Part shown: positions 51,601-64,000 of the stretch, in pieces
Layout of the letters: every line of letters starts with the position of its first letter
Position numbering within the stretch: the stretch's first letter is position 1
Assembly (NCBI GenBank): GCA_009741485.1
Contig: CM019238.1
Span: forward strand, 14,288,438 to 14,352,437
Direction of reading: 5' to 3'
From: Malurus cyaneus samueli
Lineage: Eukaryota; Chordata; Aves; Passeriformes; Maluridae
Length of the DNA stretch: 64,000 bases
Program-made: the position numbers and the translations under genes
Notes under the pieces: generated by a model
Seen by the model: the letters and a program-made list of their open reading frames with translations, nothing else
Told to the model about the DNA's origin: nothing
Database searches by the model: none

Positions 51601-54600
51601 GCACCACTCCGAGGGGCTGCTGAAGCAGCTTTGAAAATGGGCACATTTCAAACAGGGACTATGAAAAGCTGGGCAGCAGCACTCCCCACCCCTGGTGTTG
51701 TTTAGACACCCAAAATGCTGCTCCATTATTCCGTCACTGGATTTTATTTTTTTTTAAATGATGCCAGTCCTTGACTTGTGCACCTCGAGTACAAATAATA
51801 TTTACCCAGCACAGAAGCGCCATTTCTGAGCCCAAGTTGTTTTCCTTTTTGGCTGAAGCACGGAGTTTTGTTTTGCATATTCATCTTCAGAGTTTGGGAA
51901 GGAAAAAATCAAATCAAATCCAGTCAGCCCACAGATCTTCCTCACCAAAAAATGGCTGGGGGAGATGAGATTTTCTGAGCTCCCCTGCCTTCGCTGGAGG
52001 GCAACTGGAGGTAACACGAGCTGCTCCCCATCCAGGGCTTGTACTTCTGTCCAGATTATGGGATTAGTCTCTGTTACATCTATCTACAGTTGGGAACTTG
52101 TGATCCAGTTAAAGCAGCTTGAAAGGCGCCCAGCAGGTGCTGGGGGTCCGACTCTGCAGCGCAAATTCTGTGAGTTACGGGGGCAAAGCAGGGCTGGCCT
52201 TGTGCCGGGCTTCCCAAGGCTCCACATGGCTGGGGGAGACAGGGAAAAAATCAAAATGCTGCCAGAAAACACTTCCAGACAGAGAAAATCAGCCACAGCC
52301 TATTTTTTTTTTTTCCACCCTAAATCTCGAAATGGAGTTGCTAACGTTTAAATACAAACACTGTCAGAGGAGTTTATGATTCTTTGCTGCTCCACACGCA
52401 TCACACGGACACAGGGGATCTCCTACACCTCAGAAATGCTAATTCAGCGCTGGAATTCTGAATTTGCACAAACTGTCCTGTAAATGTCACGGGGGATTAC
52501 CAAATCTACAAAGATTGTAGCTCTGCATACGTTCAGACTATTGATTTAAAACTTTATTATCTTTGATATAAATTCTTCGCAGAGGAGACAATTCAGCAGC
52601 GGGAATTCTGTCCATGTAAAGCTTTTTCAGGGTCAGATCCCTCTGTACAATCCTGTTTTTCAACAGAGTGGGCAGATCTTTGCAGTGATGCTACACAAAC
52701 CCAACCCAGCACTTTATAAACACAAAATCCTGCCCTGGTCAGCCCAAACTTCTCCCAACTGCAGCAGAGAAAGGATGCAACACACTCCCAGTCACAGAGC
52801 CGTGATAAGTTTTTAATGGAAAATGTAATAGTCCAGGGTTTACTCTCGTCTGTTCTTCATAGTGTAGTAAAGCTGTAGTAGAGCCTCAGAAAATCTGCCT
52901 TTGTAACAAGATCTCTGCAGAAATGAATCCATGGTAATGTGGCTGGCAGTGGTTTGCTCGGAAAAATATGCAGTTGCATAGTAAGATATTTATAACAGGA
53001 TTAGATTTCAAGTACAAAGCCCAAGTTCAAAGATTTTTCGGGATGGTGCACGAGAAAATGACAAACTCTGATTTTTTTTTTTTTTTTGGAGTTTGCAGCT
53101 CTCTGCAGTGGAGAACCTTTGTGGTTAAGCATCACTTGGACCTGTCTGAGCTGGACCTGGGAAAATTGTGTTCCCTCTTCTTCCCAGCCATCCCAGGGTG
53201 GGATACAGATGGGAAAGATGCTGGGGAAGGTCCTGGGCTGCCCTCCCTGTGATGAGCTCTCCTGTCTCTGACTCTGGGGGTTGGTCATTCGGGGCAGCAC
53301 ATCTCACACTCACTTGGCTCTCAGCCCTCTGAGCTTTTCCTTCCTGGGGGTGAGCCCTGTGGAATCTCTCCAAATGCCACTCCTCGGACAGAAACAGAGC
53401 TGCAGCAATTCCAGCCCAGTCCAGGGATGGAGAGCATCCCTTACAGAACCCCCATCCCAAACCCAGCTTAGAAACTAAACTCTGCTCTCCTTCATGCCCA
53501 TTTCCTCTGCTGCACACTTCAGATGATCCTCAAGTGTCAAACTCACTTCAAGCATTTCCTGCTCTGTAACCAACTTCATCCTTGACTATAAAATATTTTT
53601 TGCTGGTTTGTACAACATAAAGTACATCAAAAGAAAGAATTTCAACCAGTCCTTTTAGCAGAGAAGTCTTGAGGTTTTTCTCCAAATTTCCTACAGAAAA
53701 CACATCTACAGTTCATCTTGAGTTGCTCCTACTTCTTGTGGGCACAGGAGAGCTGAAAGGGATGAGTTCAGTGAGTGCCTGTTTCCATCCCCATCACCAC
53801 AACTGTCTCTCCAAGGGATTTATTCCGTGCCATTTCTTCCTCTTGCCCCAACCTAAGCCAGGAAAACACGCTGTGGGAATTGTAACGCCTCATATATTCC
53901 AAGGGAGAGCATAATAAACTGGGCTGTTCTGACCTTTTGGGGATTGGTGCTGTTTGATCCCTCGTGTCCACAGTGGTGACCTGGGGGATGCCAGTCCAGC
54001 TACAGCACAGTGAAAAGGTTAAAGCTGATGTTTATGGGTCTGTTAAACGTTTATGGGCTTTCACAGGCCACACCAGGCGCTGAAATTATGGGTATCTCGT
54101 TCCCAGAACAAATACTGGAATGAGAAGGGAAGGTGGCAGAGCATGAGGCTGATTTGAGGTGCTGATGTGCTGGGAATGAGGGCACACAACCAGCTCAAAA
54201 TTCATTGAAACAGCCAAAAAGGAAGAGGTGACATCATGAGCCACACCCAGAGTGACAGCACAGCACCCAACCAAAGGGACCAGCGACCTCCCACCCCCAA
54301 CACTGACCAATTGCAGGTGAATTTTGGAAACCCAAACAGAGATTAGACCTGTCCATCATCAGTCCTCAGAATTTTAAACTGAAATGCAAAAATGGAACCA
54401 GCACAGAGCTGTGCTGCTGGTCCTGAGGCTGCTCAGCCCATCACGAGCTCCTTGCTCTGCTCTTACCTCTCACAGGGGCTTCACAGCCCAGTCAAACACT
54501 GCACGTGTTTCTTTTCTTTTTATCTGTTCTAAATACATCACATCTTCATTTCACTGCTTGTCCCAAGATGCCCATGGTAGAATAATGAGTGCCACGAGCA

Positions 54601-57600
54601 GGGATAATTTACAAACATCCGAACAAAGGTCTCACCCCACCTCTGTGAAACTTCTGATTGTCACCACAAATTGCTGTATTTACACTCAGTTTTCCTGGGA
54701 AGAAATTAAACTTTCTGTCAGCTCTAAAGGATGAAGAAACTCAGTCCAGAGACAAAAACACCCTGGGCTCCAGTGAGCTACTCAAAGACTGAACTTGAGG
54801 TAACTCCTGTTTAAGAAGGGCTGTGAAAATAAAATATGCAAAATCATTAAGTGCATTATTTCCTACTATTACCACAAACAAATTACTCTGGAAAATTACA
54901 CAGATTTTCAAAATCACATCTGATCTGATAGTTGGTAATGAAAATAACAGGTCATTAAAATGGCAGTTATTACAAATGTATGAAAAGTAAAGCCAAGACA
55001 TCAAATATAATGATGTCATTGATATTTACTTTATTTTCTGCTATATCACTAACATTCTTTTTTATTTGTTTTGTAATAGAGTATTAAAAAATAAATGTGT
55101 GTACATAAAATATTATCAGTTGCAAAGAATTAAGAAGGTAGTGTAGGCAGCAAGCCAGGATTAGTATCAGATAAATAGAAATACATAATTTAATGTTAAC
55201 TAATATGTGGTACCCAGCAGGCACTGAGATACCTGGACACAGGAGAGGAGGGCAGGAAGAACTGGGCTGATAGGTGAGAAAAGGTGCGTGGTTAAATCAG
55301 TTATCCCAAACTTCATATCCCAAGCACTTCATGAAAACTAAAAACTTAAAGAAAATTTTAAAAGGAAGACCCACCAGGTTTCACCGCCTCTTAAAGCTGA
55401 TCACGAGAATTCACTGCTGTTTCTGGGACTGTGTCCATCATTTACCTCCTGTGTTGAAAAACACTGAAATTCCCAAACAGGGCCAGCTGTCCCCAGGGCA
55501 GCTCCTTGTGGGACATCCCAGCCCTGCAGTGATGGGTTCCCATTGTCCTCCTGGGCAAGGGAAGATCCTCCTGCTCTGCAAAACCGAGGGAGGAGGAAAG
55601 GGGAATGAGAGGGGTGGGAATAGGGGAGCCAAAAATTGGTCAACCAGGATATGGGAGAGTTTCAGTTTCCACCGTGCCCAGCTGGATGAACTTTGGCACA
55701 GCTCAACCTAGGGGAGGTAAAAATGAGAAAAAAAACATGTAAAATGAGGAAAAAACATTAATTCGGGTGTGGGCTGAAGCATGGGGGGTGCTTTGGTTGT
55801 AAGGGCAGTGTTGGGTTCAGACAGCACATTTTTGGGGCTGTTATTGAGCTGCTGCAGTTCCTGTGGTTCTAACGCAGGTCTTTGCACTCCAGAACCCCCT
55901 CTGCAGTAAAATCATCACTGTCCTTTCAGGAGTAACTATTCTTGTATTGCAGAAAAGAAAAGAGCCTTTACAAATTTAATGAATTAAAAAAAAAAATCCT
56001 CAAGTAGGAGCTGTTTCTCTCCATCCCATGTGCCAAATATTTGGTTTGCATTCTAGAACACAATTGGGTTTTTTTTTGGTAATTTATTGTGGGGGTCTCT
56101 CTGATCTCTTGCACAGAAAAACTCGGACTGACCATGGAATTTTTTGCTATGTTTGACCATGAAAATATTCCTGGACTGTTTTCCCACAGCAAAGCAGCAA
56201 ACACTGGTGACGAAGAGGAGCTGAGGAGGCAGCACCACCGAGCTCCTGATCAGACAAAAAAATTGTGGGTTTTTAACAGTGCTGATCATCATGGGGTGTA
56301 TCTCTTGTGGCAATCCGTGGTGTTCCAGCAGCAGGAGGATGCTGTGCTGGATAATCAGGCTCAGATTTGGTGATCTGGAGAAGGAGTCGTTCCTCCCGCT
56401 CCGGCTCCCCCCGTGTCTGCGGGAGATGCAGGAGACAGGGAGCAACTGGGAAATCAGCAGAGCAGCAAGCTGAGCACTACAAATTGGTAAAAATTATTTA
56501 ATACTGGCAAGCCCATCTCGTCACCCCCTGGTAATTCTGTCAATTAAGCGGATGGAATTAATATTAATTATCAACGACGAATTGTTTGCGGGTGTAATAA
56601 TGAGTGGAGGAAATAAGAAGGAACACAGCACATTTATGATGCCAGAGTGCTGGCTGTCTCTGAATATTTCCTCTGGAATCTCTTTTGGTTCCATTAAAAA
56701 GTACATTCATAAATATATTTTCTTAGTGTTTGAGTTGCAAATCAGCCCGGACAGATCAGGAAGTGCCACGAAGCAAATGTACACACTGAAATCCTGCCTG
56801 ATCCGAGAAGTAACATTCACTTAAAAAAAAAATAAATCAGAAAGCATCCCACAGAGATGCTCAGCAAGAGTAGTCATCCTTGAAAAAGAGGAAACCTGCA
56901 GCACTTTTGGAAATATTTTAACTGGAGAATCAGTTGTTGGAATATCACTCCCAGCCCATGCTGATGCCCATCAGCAGATTGCAGTAACTTTCTTCTCATA
57001 CGGGAAAAAAAAAGTCAGGAGGAAATGGTAAACCTATTCTATAAGCAAAAAAAAAATTAATTCCTGAGATGTCATTTATAATTAGCTTTCACTGATAATT
57101 TTGATTAATTTCTGGCACTTTGCTCTGCACATCCAAGGTGCCCCCTTGGCAGCTGCTGAGGAACCTTCTCCTTTGCCATTAAAGCAGGAGAGACCTTGGT
57201 TATAACACCATTAACGAGGGCATCAGCTTCTGGAGTGTTTGACAGCAAGATTTGCACAAAATCAATCCCTAGAGGAATATTTCCCTCCAGGAAAACCTTC
57301 CTCCACCCCCAAAAGTTTTCAAAATACTCCCACTGGCAGATGGTGCAAACACAGGCAGGTCCACAGGCACGGGAATTGTTCATCACCAAACGTGCTGGGG
57401 TTTTTCAAACTTGTCTCTAAGAACAGAAATGAAATTTTCCCTACTTGGGATCATTTTCCAGCTCTTACCTACCTGCACTGGTGGTTTGAGGTCAGGAAAG
57501 GGAATTTTAGATGCTTTGTATGGGCTCTGAGAGATCCAAGACATGGGGAGATGGGGCACAGGGGTAGAAACAGGATTGGAAAAAGGGATACAAGCTATGT

Positions 57601-60600
57601 TAATCTTATTTTTAGAGCTGTGTATAAAAAGATGGATCCATTCTGCTGCTTGAGGGACATAAATATCAGTTATTAAGACAATCAGGATTCATTCTTTGCA
57701 GTTACTTTTTAATAGAAACATGAATCTCAGTTAAAGCCAGATTTACGCTCACTCTTCCCTCACCCAGGGCCAGGATCTTTGATCCCAAATTATTTATAAA
57801 GTGGGGGAATCTCTCCTGCATGGGGTATTTCTGCTTGAAATGAGCAATAGTTTCTTCTCAAAGGTCTTTGCTCCTTTTTTTTTTGCATAAAATAATCTGC
57901 TGCTGAAATGCATTTATAGGTACAAAACACCATTATTATTAAAGCATTCAGCAATAAACTTGTTTAAAGAAGTTTAGGGCAGAAATGGAATAAAAATGTC
58001 ATTTCCAGTTTGAAGAGTGAAACTGAAACAGTGGGATTCCAACAGGAGTATTTGGGCACTCTTGAGTGGGAAACACCCACTGCCACCTTCAGCAGTGAAG
58101 GGTGGTGAAAGCCCCAAGCAGGAACATATTCCTGGGAGAAATTCCCAAAACCAGAGGCTGCAGGGAGCACCCTCATCCTGTCCATCCCACTGCCCACAGA
58201 TCCAACCTCTCCCTTTCCCCATGGATCCACGTGTCACAGGCCACCGGGGGCTTTTGCAAGAGCCTGGTGGGATTTCCTGTGGGTTTCCCCCCTTTTTTTA
58301 ATTTTTTTTTTTTCAGTGATTTCTGCCCCTCCTCCCCATCCTGTCTTGAAGCATCATAAGAGATCCCACTTGGTTCTGTTATAACTAGAAATGATTTCTC
58401 AGTTAATTCAGCCACATATTTGGGGGGTTGGGAGAGCCAGAGGTCACTGGGAATGGGGTTCAGGGCTGGTCCAGGGTGAGGAATCCACGAGGGGAGTGAC
58501 CCCAGTCCCACCACCCTCCCCAGCCTTTTGTGCACTGGTTTTAACCAAAAACCTGATTCACTCTTTTAATGAGTCTTTCAGAGTGGCTAAAGGCAAGTGA
58601 AGCTCTTAGGAAAAGGTTTAATTTGGGCGGGGAATGCAGGAATAACAAACAACATTTTCTCTCTGAATGGTCGCATGTGCAGCCTTGGCTTAGGGAAGCA
58701 GAAATCAGTTTCCCTGCTAAAAGCAGCTGCAAACCTTTGAAATTTATATTCAGAAAACAATTCTGAATCATCCAGATCCTTTAATATTAACTTTAAAATT
58801 GATTTTTAAATAAATTGAGCATGGTTTTATTTACAAGGCCAAGCCTTCTGCAGCTCCCAGCCTTGCTCAAGCGAGGGGAAAACCAACTTTCTGCTGGTGT
58901 CAACTGGAATTTAAAGGAATGGGGACTATGAATGCTCAGTGTGCTCCAGAGTGCTGCTCAGGATCGTATGAATCCCTTCTCTTTGAGGAGAAAGGCTGTC
59001 TGAATGTCACTCACACTGCCCTTTATTTTTATCCATTAGACAAACAAAATGAATGATCACATTTATGTGGAAAAAAAAGCAGACCCCACGGGCTATACGG
59101 CGTGAAAAGAGCTCTTTCTCCCGGGCGAGATAATGCTTGAAAAGGTGAATGAAAAGATTTTAGCAAAGAGGAAAATGTCCCTGTAGGACCCTTCCTAATT
59201 CTGAGCTCTTCAGCAACGTCAGCCTCGCTAATCCATACCTAGCTGTGAGTTCAAATGAAAAATTCATTAACTTTGTGTCCTTTAATTTATTAGGTGTAGC
59301 AACACTCCTCATCAGGGGAAGGGCTGAAAGGAGGGGACAATCAGGGCGCTTTTCTTCTCTTGGCAAACCCACGGGCTCACAAAGGGACAGGACCCGTTTG
59401 GGAGGAATTACCCTCCCTAATTAGAAGCTCTGGGGCTGAGCGAAGGGAAAATGGAAAATCTGCCATCAAAAACCTTCAACAGCCACAGCCACGGCAGGAA
59501 TGGGCAGTGGTGGAGGCACCTCGGAGACCAGCTCATCCCAAAGTGGGGCAGAAAGAGGGGACAGAAACGAGGATCCTTTGATCCAGAGAATTAGAATTGA
59601 AGTGAGGATTGTCTGCACCACGGCAGGATGGAGCTGCTCCACATCCCCAGCACTCACTGCTGGTCCATCCTGTCCCTGTGTCACAGCAAACTGGAGAGGC
59701 TTTTCCCAGCAAACTGCCAGAGCCTGACTGCAGGAAATGAGAGAAGGAAACAGAGTGATCACATCACAGAGGAACCTGGGATAACAACCCACCCCTGCCT
59801 TTCTCTCGGGCTGATATGGTTTGGTTTTATTCCCAGTGACACAATATTTTGTCCTTAGGTAACCCTCCCCGGTGTCCCTTCCCTCCCCTTTTGGAAAGGA
59901 ATAAATAATTATCCTTCTTTTCTGCCAGGGAACACAGACAGCAAGTGGGGTGAGATGGACAGCAGCCAGGGGCCCAGTTCCCATTAACATTAATGCTTAA
60001 TTAGTGTTTACATTTTCCAAGTAAAAGGTAAACACATATCTACACCAGGCAGCACCAGCTGTGATGGAGGGGGTGATGTTACCCAGCAGCAATTTCCTCT
60101 CCTTTCAGAGGAGCATCTCCAGCAGGTAGGACCACAAAAAGTCATCTGAATCGTGACACCTCACATTGTGACCCTACAAAGGACACAGCGGGGTCGAAAC
60201 ACCAGTTTTGGGGTAAGACCAGCAAATATTTAGGCTGACAAGAAAGGCTAAGTAGTAGGAAAACAAAAAACATTCTAAAAATCCTGAGCCCCTTTGAGGA
60301 TGCTGCAGCAGTCATCTATGATTTCAATTATGGAGTTACAAACTGCCTTGATAGCCATATGGAGATAGCCTTTGAAGCCAGGAATTGTTGTTACCCAAAT
60401 TAATTGTTCCTTGCAACAGCAGAAAACTCTGAACAGCTGTAAAAAAATGTTCACAATGAAATCCAAGTGTAGTGGAGGTTAATCCAGGTTGAAATTTCTC
60501 TACAGATATTAAAATGAAGTTCAGCTGAGCCAGAAGCTCACAGAGATGATGGAGATGCTCTGGCTTTGGGCTCTCCACCCCTCCAAAGTGATGTCCTGTT

Positions 60601-63308
60601 TACCCAGACATGGAACACATCCCTCTGTCCCTTTGTACCTTCCTGAGGCTGCTCTTTCCTTGTGGTCCAAGTTCTCCCACTACAGGAATCCCACAAACAG
60701 GTGGAGGAGAAAATCACACAGCCAAAGGTTTTCTGCTGCAATTGCTGAAAAATAAATCCACAAATATTCTGTCATCAATATTTTTAAAATCTCTGTCAGA
60801 GGGGTGGTGGGACAGTGGTGTTTGTGGTTCCATGGGGGATGGATATGATGGATACCTCATATCATAAAGTTCTTTTTCCAAGTTTTGGAACTTCTGGAAG
60901 TTCAGGCAGAGCTACATCACCTCCTGTGCACCCTCAAAGGCATTTGGTTTCCCTGCTCCTTTGGATACTCCTGGAAGGGAGCTTTAGGGGCTGGGGAAAT
61001 TTTATGGGGAATGGAGCTGAAACAAGATGGTTTTCCAGAGGGAGCTGCACAGGCACCTGATTCTCACTCAGTCACTCTCAGCAGCCACTTGCCATGCTGA
61101 AAATCAAATGGAAATGTTGATTTTGTGCCACAAACCGAGTCCCTCTGGAAAGGTGAAAAAGGAGAACAACCAGAATCAATGCTAAAAACGATAGAATTGT
61201 GAACTAGGCATAAATGGGCATCAGTGCACATCTCTGTAAGGACAGGGGAGATATACACGGTGTTAATGCAGTTATTTAAAAATATGGATAACATGAAATT
61301 ATCCCTGAAGCTGAAGACAACTCTCCCACAGAGTTTCCTAAAAGGTGCATAACCTAAAACAGTGAGAACTGCTCTGTTACCCAGCAAGAACCAGAGCATA
61401 GAGAGAGAGCTGGCAGGACATCACCATTTTTTACTAAGAACAGCAAATAACACGGCTTTATAACAGCTTTTTTCAGTCTTATTTTGTGGCAGGGTTCAAG
61501 TTTTGGTGAGGAGGAAAAGAGCACCTGAACATGAACATCATCACTGTGGCTCAGCCATTTGTAGTGACTTTTCTTCAAATACAGTCACAAATATAATTAT
61601 GCAGAGGAATTCCTCGTGCCATTATGGATATTTTGATGGCCCCCAAACCCAAATGAGACAGGGGGAAGGTGCAGAACTGTCCTGCAGTGAGATCAGAGTT
61701 ATCAGACTCCCTGCAGGTCGGTGTCGCAGCTCTCAGTGAAGCACAAATCACAGGACTCGCTATACAAACACACCATTATGATATTTTAAATGTATTTTTT
61801 TTTATGTTTAAATAGGAATTAAGCTCTGTGATTCCCCTCCATGCAGGGCTGACCTTAGCCCAGCTGTCATCTGTCCCCAAGGCAGCAGAACAGCCGGACT
61901 GACCGCAAAGTGCGCATGAAAAATTCCAAAACACACAAAAAAGGGGAAATTTAACCTGGAAGAATGAAAAAATAGGTACATGGTGCTGTCCAAATAGAAC
62001 TCATTGTGCAGCCCCACAGCCCTGCAGGGGATCAGTGCATCCCCCAAAGGAGCTCTCAGATGACACCCACAGATTCAGCTCCGTAATTTGGATATTCCCA
62101 GTAATTCCCAGTCCTTGGGAAGCAGCAGCCCTGAGTGGCAGCAGGGAGGCACCACAGGACACATTTCCTGGAGTGCCACACCAGGCTGGGCTGGAGCACT
62201 TGAGGCCACAAAGGGGGAGAGTTTTTTTTATTACGAAGTAAACTTTGCCAAGGCTTAGCCAGACACCTTTGATGTTTCCAAAGAGCCCATCTGAGCTCAG
62301 TTTTGGAATAAAGTAGCCGGCTCAATGATATCTTAATTTCTTGAAGACAGTTGTTCAGTCTCTTTTCTATACTGTACGTTCCACATTAAGTCATTATCTA
62401 TGCTGTTCACTCCATTAATTCTGCTAGTTTTATTAGCAAAGTTCTGCTGCCTGGTCCTGTAGCAGTGACAAGCATTTCTAAAAGCTAATCTGACAGATAA
62501 TGACTCCATTAAGTGTTGAATACTAATTGGTTTACATCAGGGGCCTGAAATTAATTGATGTAAATAAATTAGCACCTGAGCATGCATCACCCCAGCTTTG
62601 GATTTTCCTAAATACCAATGATTTTTAAAGCTTGTATCTTCAGCAAAACGCAGCGGAATATAAACAGACAGGATGAGTAATTAAAACGTGGCAACAAAAT
62701 AAGACTATCAAGATGAGCTTAACAAAGATTGTTTACCTATTGATGGAAAGGGTAGTGCCTGCCTGTACAGGCTGTTTACACTGCTCTGACTCCTGGAAAA
62801 GATACTTTTCTGACAGCTTCCCCAAGATATAATTATCATTTCTATCAGAGCAGTGACACTGACCCCCACACCATTACCAAGATTTAGTAAAGTTCTGTGA
62901 TACGTGGGGAACGCGTCCTATTAATCACAACAAACACCTGCCCCCCTGCTTTGAGAGTCAAGGCTTCAATTATTAAATCAAGGAATTAATAAAAGTTATT
63001 TTGTTTTAAAAGGATGAAACCTCATTATGGCGGTGATTTGTCACGGGAGTGACACAAATAATGGCTGATTCCTAAAGGCTGGGAGAGTGAGGGGAAGCCT
63101 GGGCTCCTTGGGCATGTCAAGAGCAGTCCAGAGGTGAGGAGACACCAACAAATATGGTTTATTTTTATACACAGATTTACTGTGTTCACTCGCATCTTTA
63201 TAAGCAGAATAAAATTTAATATAAAGCAGTAAAAATCTGAGAAGGATTCTCACACCCTGGGAAAGGGAGTATCATTTAGAGTGAAGGAAACTCAGCCCAG
63301 GACAACAT
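48640..63308. other. gene-free downstream desert
   Basis: AT-rich unique sequence with minor homopolymers (T-runs at about 49760, 53071 and 58298; C-run at about 50792). No recognisable coding sequence, RNA gene or transposon until the CR1 at 63309. Stretches at 56480-56830 and especially 62340-62780 are repeat-free and dense in TAATTA, ATTAATT and GATTGTTTAC-like cores, so they are candidate long-range enhancers of POU3F4. Confidence 0.6.
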
Positions 63309-63510
63309 GGAATCACAGAATATTTGAGTTGGAAAATCCCTCTAGGATCATCCAGTGAAATCATTAACCCAGCACTGCCCAGGCCACCACTGACCGTGTC
63401 CCCAAGTGCCACATCCACAGGAATCCCTCCAGGGATGGGGACTCCTCCCTGCCCTGGGAGCTGTGCTGGGGCTGGACACCCTTTCCATGAAGAATATCCG
63501 GAAAATACGA
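63309..63510 (-). mobile_element. CR1 LINE fragment
   Basis: The plus strand runs GGAATCACAGAATATTTGAG, TTGGAAAATCCCTCTAGGAT, CCAAGTGCCACATCCACAGG, CCTCCAGGGATGGGGACTCC and CCTTTCCATGAAGAATATC. This is the complement of a CR1 3' region of the subfamily with the 'protect against small deviation' style box order. It is 5'-truncated or interrupted after about 63510. Confidence 0.88.
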
Positions 63511-63814
63511 GGAAAACGTGGGCATGAGCTCCACCAGCACCAGGGAACTCACCTGAACCTCTGTAGGGCTGCTGAGAAACTTTGGGAAATTCACTTTGAG
63601 GTTGATCAAAACACACCCATCAACTCCAGCCTGCTCTGGATCAACTTCTTGCTTCAAACTACTCATTTCAGGAGATGCATAAGATTTTCACCTGCACTGA
63701 AGAACCCTGTGCTGGACAGAACCATCACCGCTGGGAAAACATTGAGTGACTTAAAGTTATCCTGCAAAGGACAAAACCAAAATTCCCTCCCAGCATCCCA
63801 CCAAGCCCTGCTCT

Positions 63815-63927
63815 CTGGCAGTGGGAAGCCATTCCCTGTGTCCTGTCCCTCCATCCCTTGTCCCAAATGCCTCTTCAGCTCTCCTGGAGATCCTTTAGGC
63901 TCTGGGAGGGCTCTGAGGTCTAATATC
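63815..63927 (-). mobile_element. CR1 LINE internal fragment
   Basis: The plus strand CAGTGGGAAGCCATTCCCTG, TCCTGTCCCTCCATCCCTTG, CAGCTCTCCTGGAGATCCTT, TAGGCTCTGGGAGGGCTCTG matches a more 5' portion of CR1 in the same orientation as the fragment at 63.3 kb. The two may be one element with a diverged or inserted middle (63511-63814). Confidence 0.8.
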
Positions 63928-64000
63928 AGGTATAATTCAGTGGAAGGAGCTGTACCAGAGGAGTCGGGTTCCTCCTGTCCCCTGTGTCCCCTGTGTCCCC

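Overview
This 64 kb window is vertebrate nuclear DNA, almost certainly from a bird and probably a songbird. The evidence is at least eight fragments of the avian CR1 LINE family, recognisable by their 3' ends (CCATGGCAGGG box, TCTTCCAACCCAAACC, terminal ATTCTATGATTCTATG-type octamers). One at about 8.5 kb has the sequence flavour I associate with passerine copies. There are no bacterial, plasmid or phage features, no tRNA or rRNA genes that I could find, and no CRISPR array.

I can support only one protein-coding gene: the intronless POU-homeodomain transcription factor POU3F4 (Brn-4), plus strand, about 44783-45904. It is identified by its start ([10 protein letters not shown]), an [13 protein letters not shown] block, an intact POU-specific domain and homeodomain, and the C-terminal end [10 protein letters not shown]. 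The reading frame as deposited is broken by about eight small indels, all outside the two DNA-binding domains. Their net effect is zero frame change at the stop codon. I think consensus errors in a very GC-rich template are much more likely than real loss of the gene.

Layout: 1-37 kb is an AT-rich upstream gene desert with CR1 fragments, a 50-bp minisatellite (22.1-22.4 kb), a GGGATG-type minisatellite (19.6-19.8 kb), a GAAGA microsatellite containing a 5-N gap (31.6 kb), one possible old LTR, and several AT-rich TAATTA-containing stretches that look like conserved non-coding elements. From 37 to 48.6 kb, CpG-rich patches alternate with AT-rich blocks and homopolymers around POU3F4. This resembles the broad CpG-rich domain typical of a developmental transcription factor. 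A long 3' UTR with several AATAAA signals runs from the stop codon to about 47.8-48.1 kb. From 48.6 to 64 kb is downstream desert, ending in CR1 fragments.

This organisation, a single-exon POU gene isolated in a desert, matches the known vertebrate POU3F4 locus, where distal enhancers drive expression in the otic mesenchyme, neural tube and brain. I found no convincing previously undescribed system. The points most worth checking are the frameshifts and the GC-rich, diverged N-terminus of POU3F4, the CpG domain with possible splice acceptors upstream, and the octamer (POU-binding) sites near the gene.
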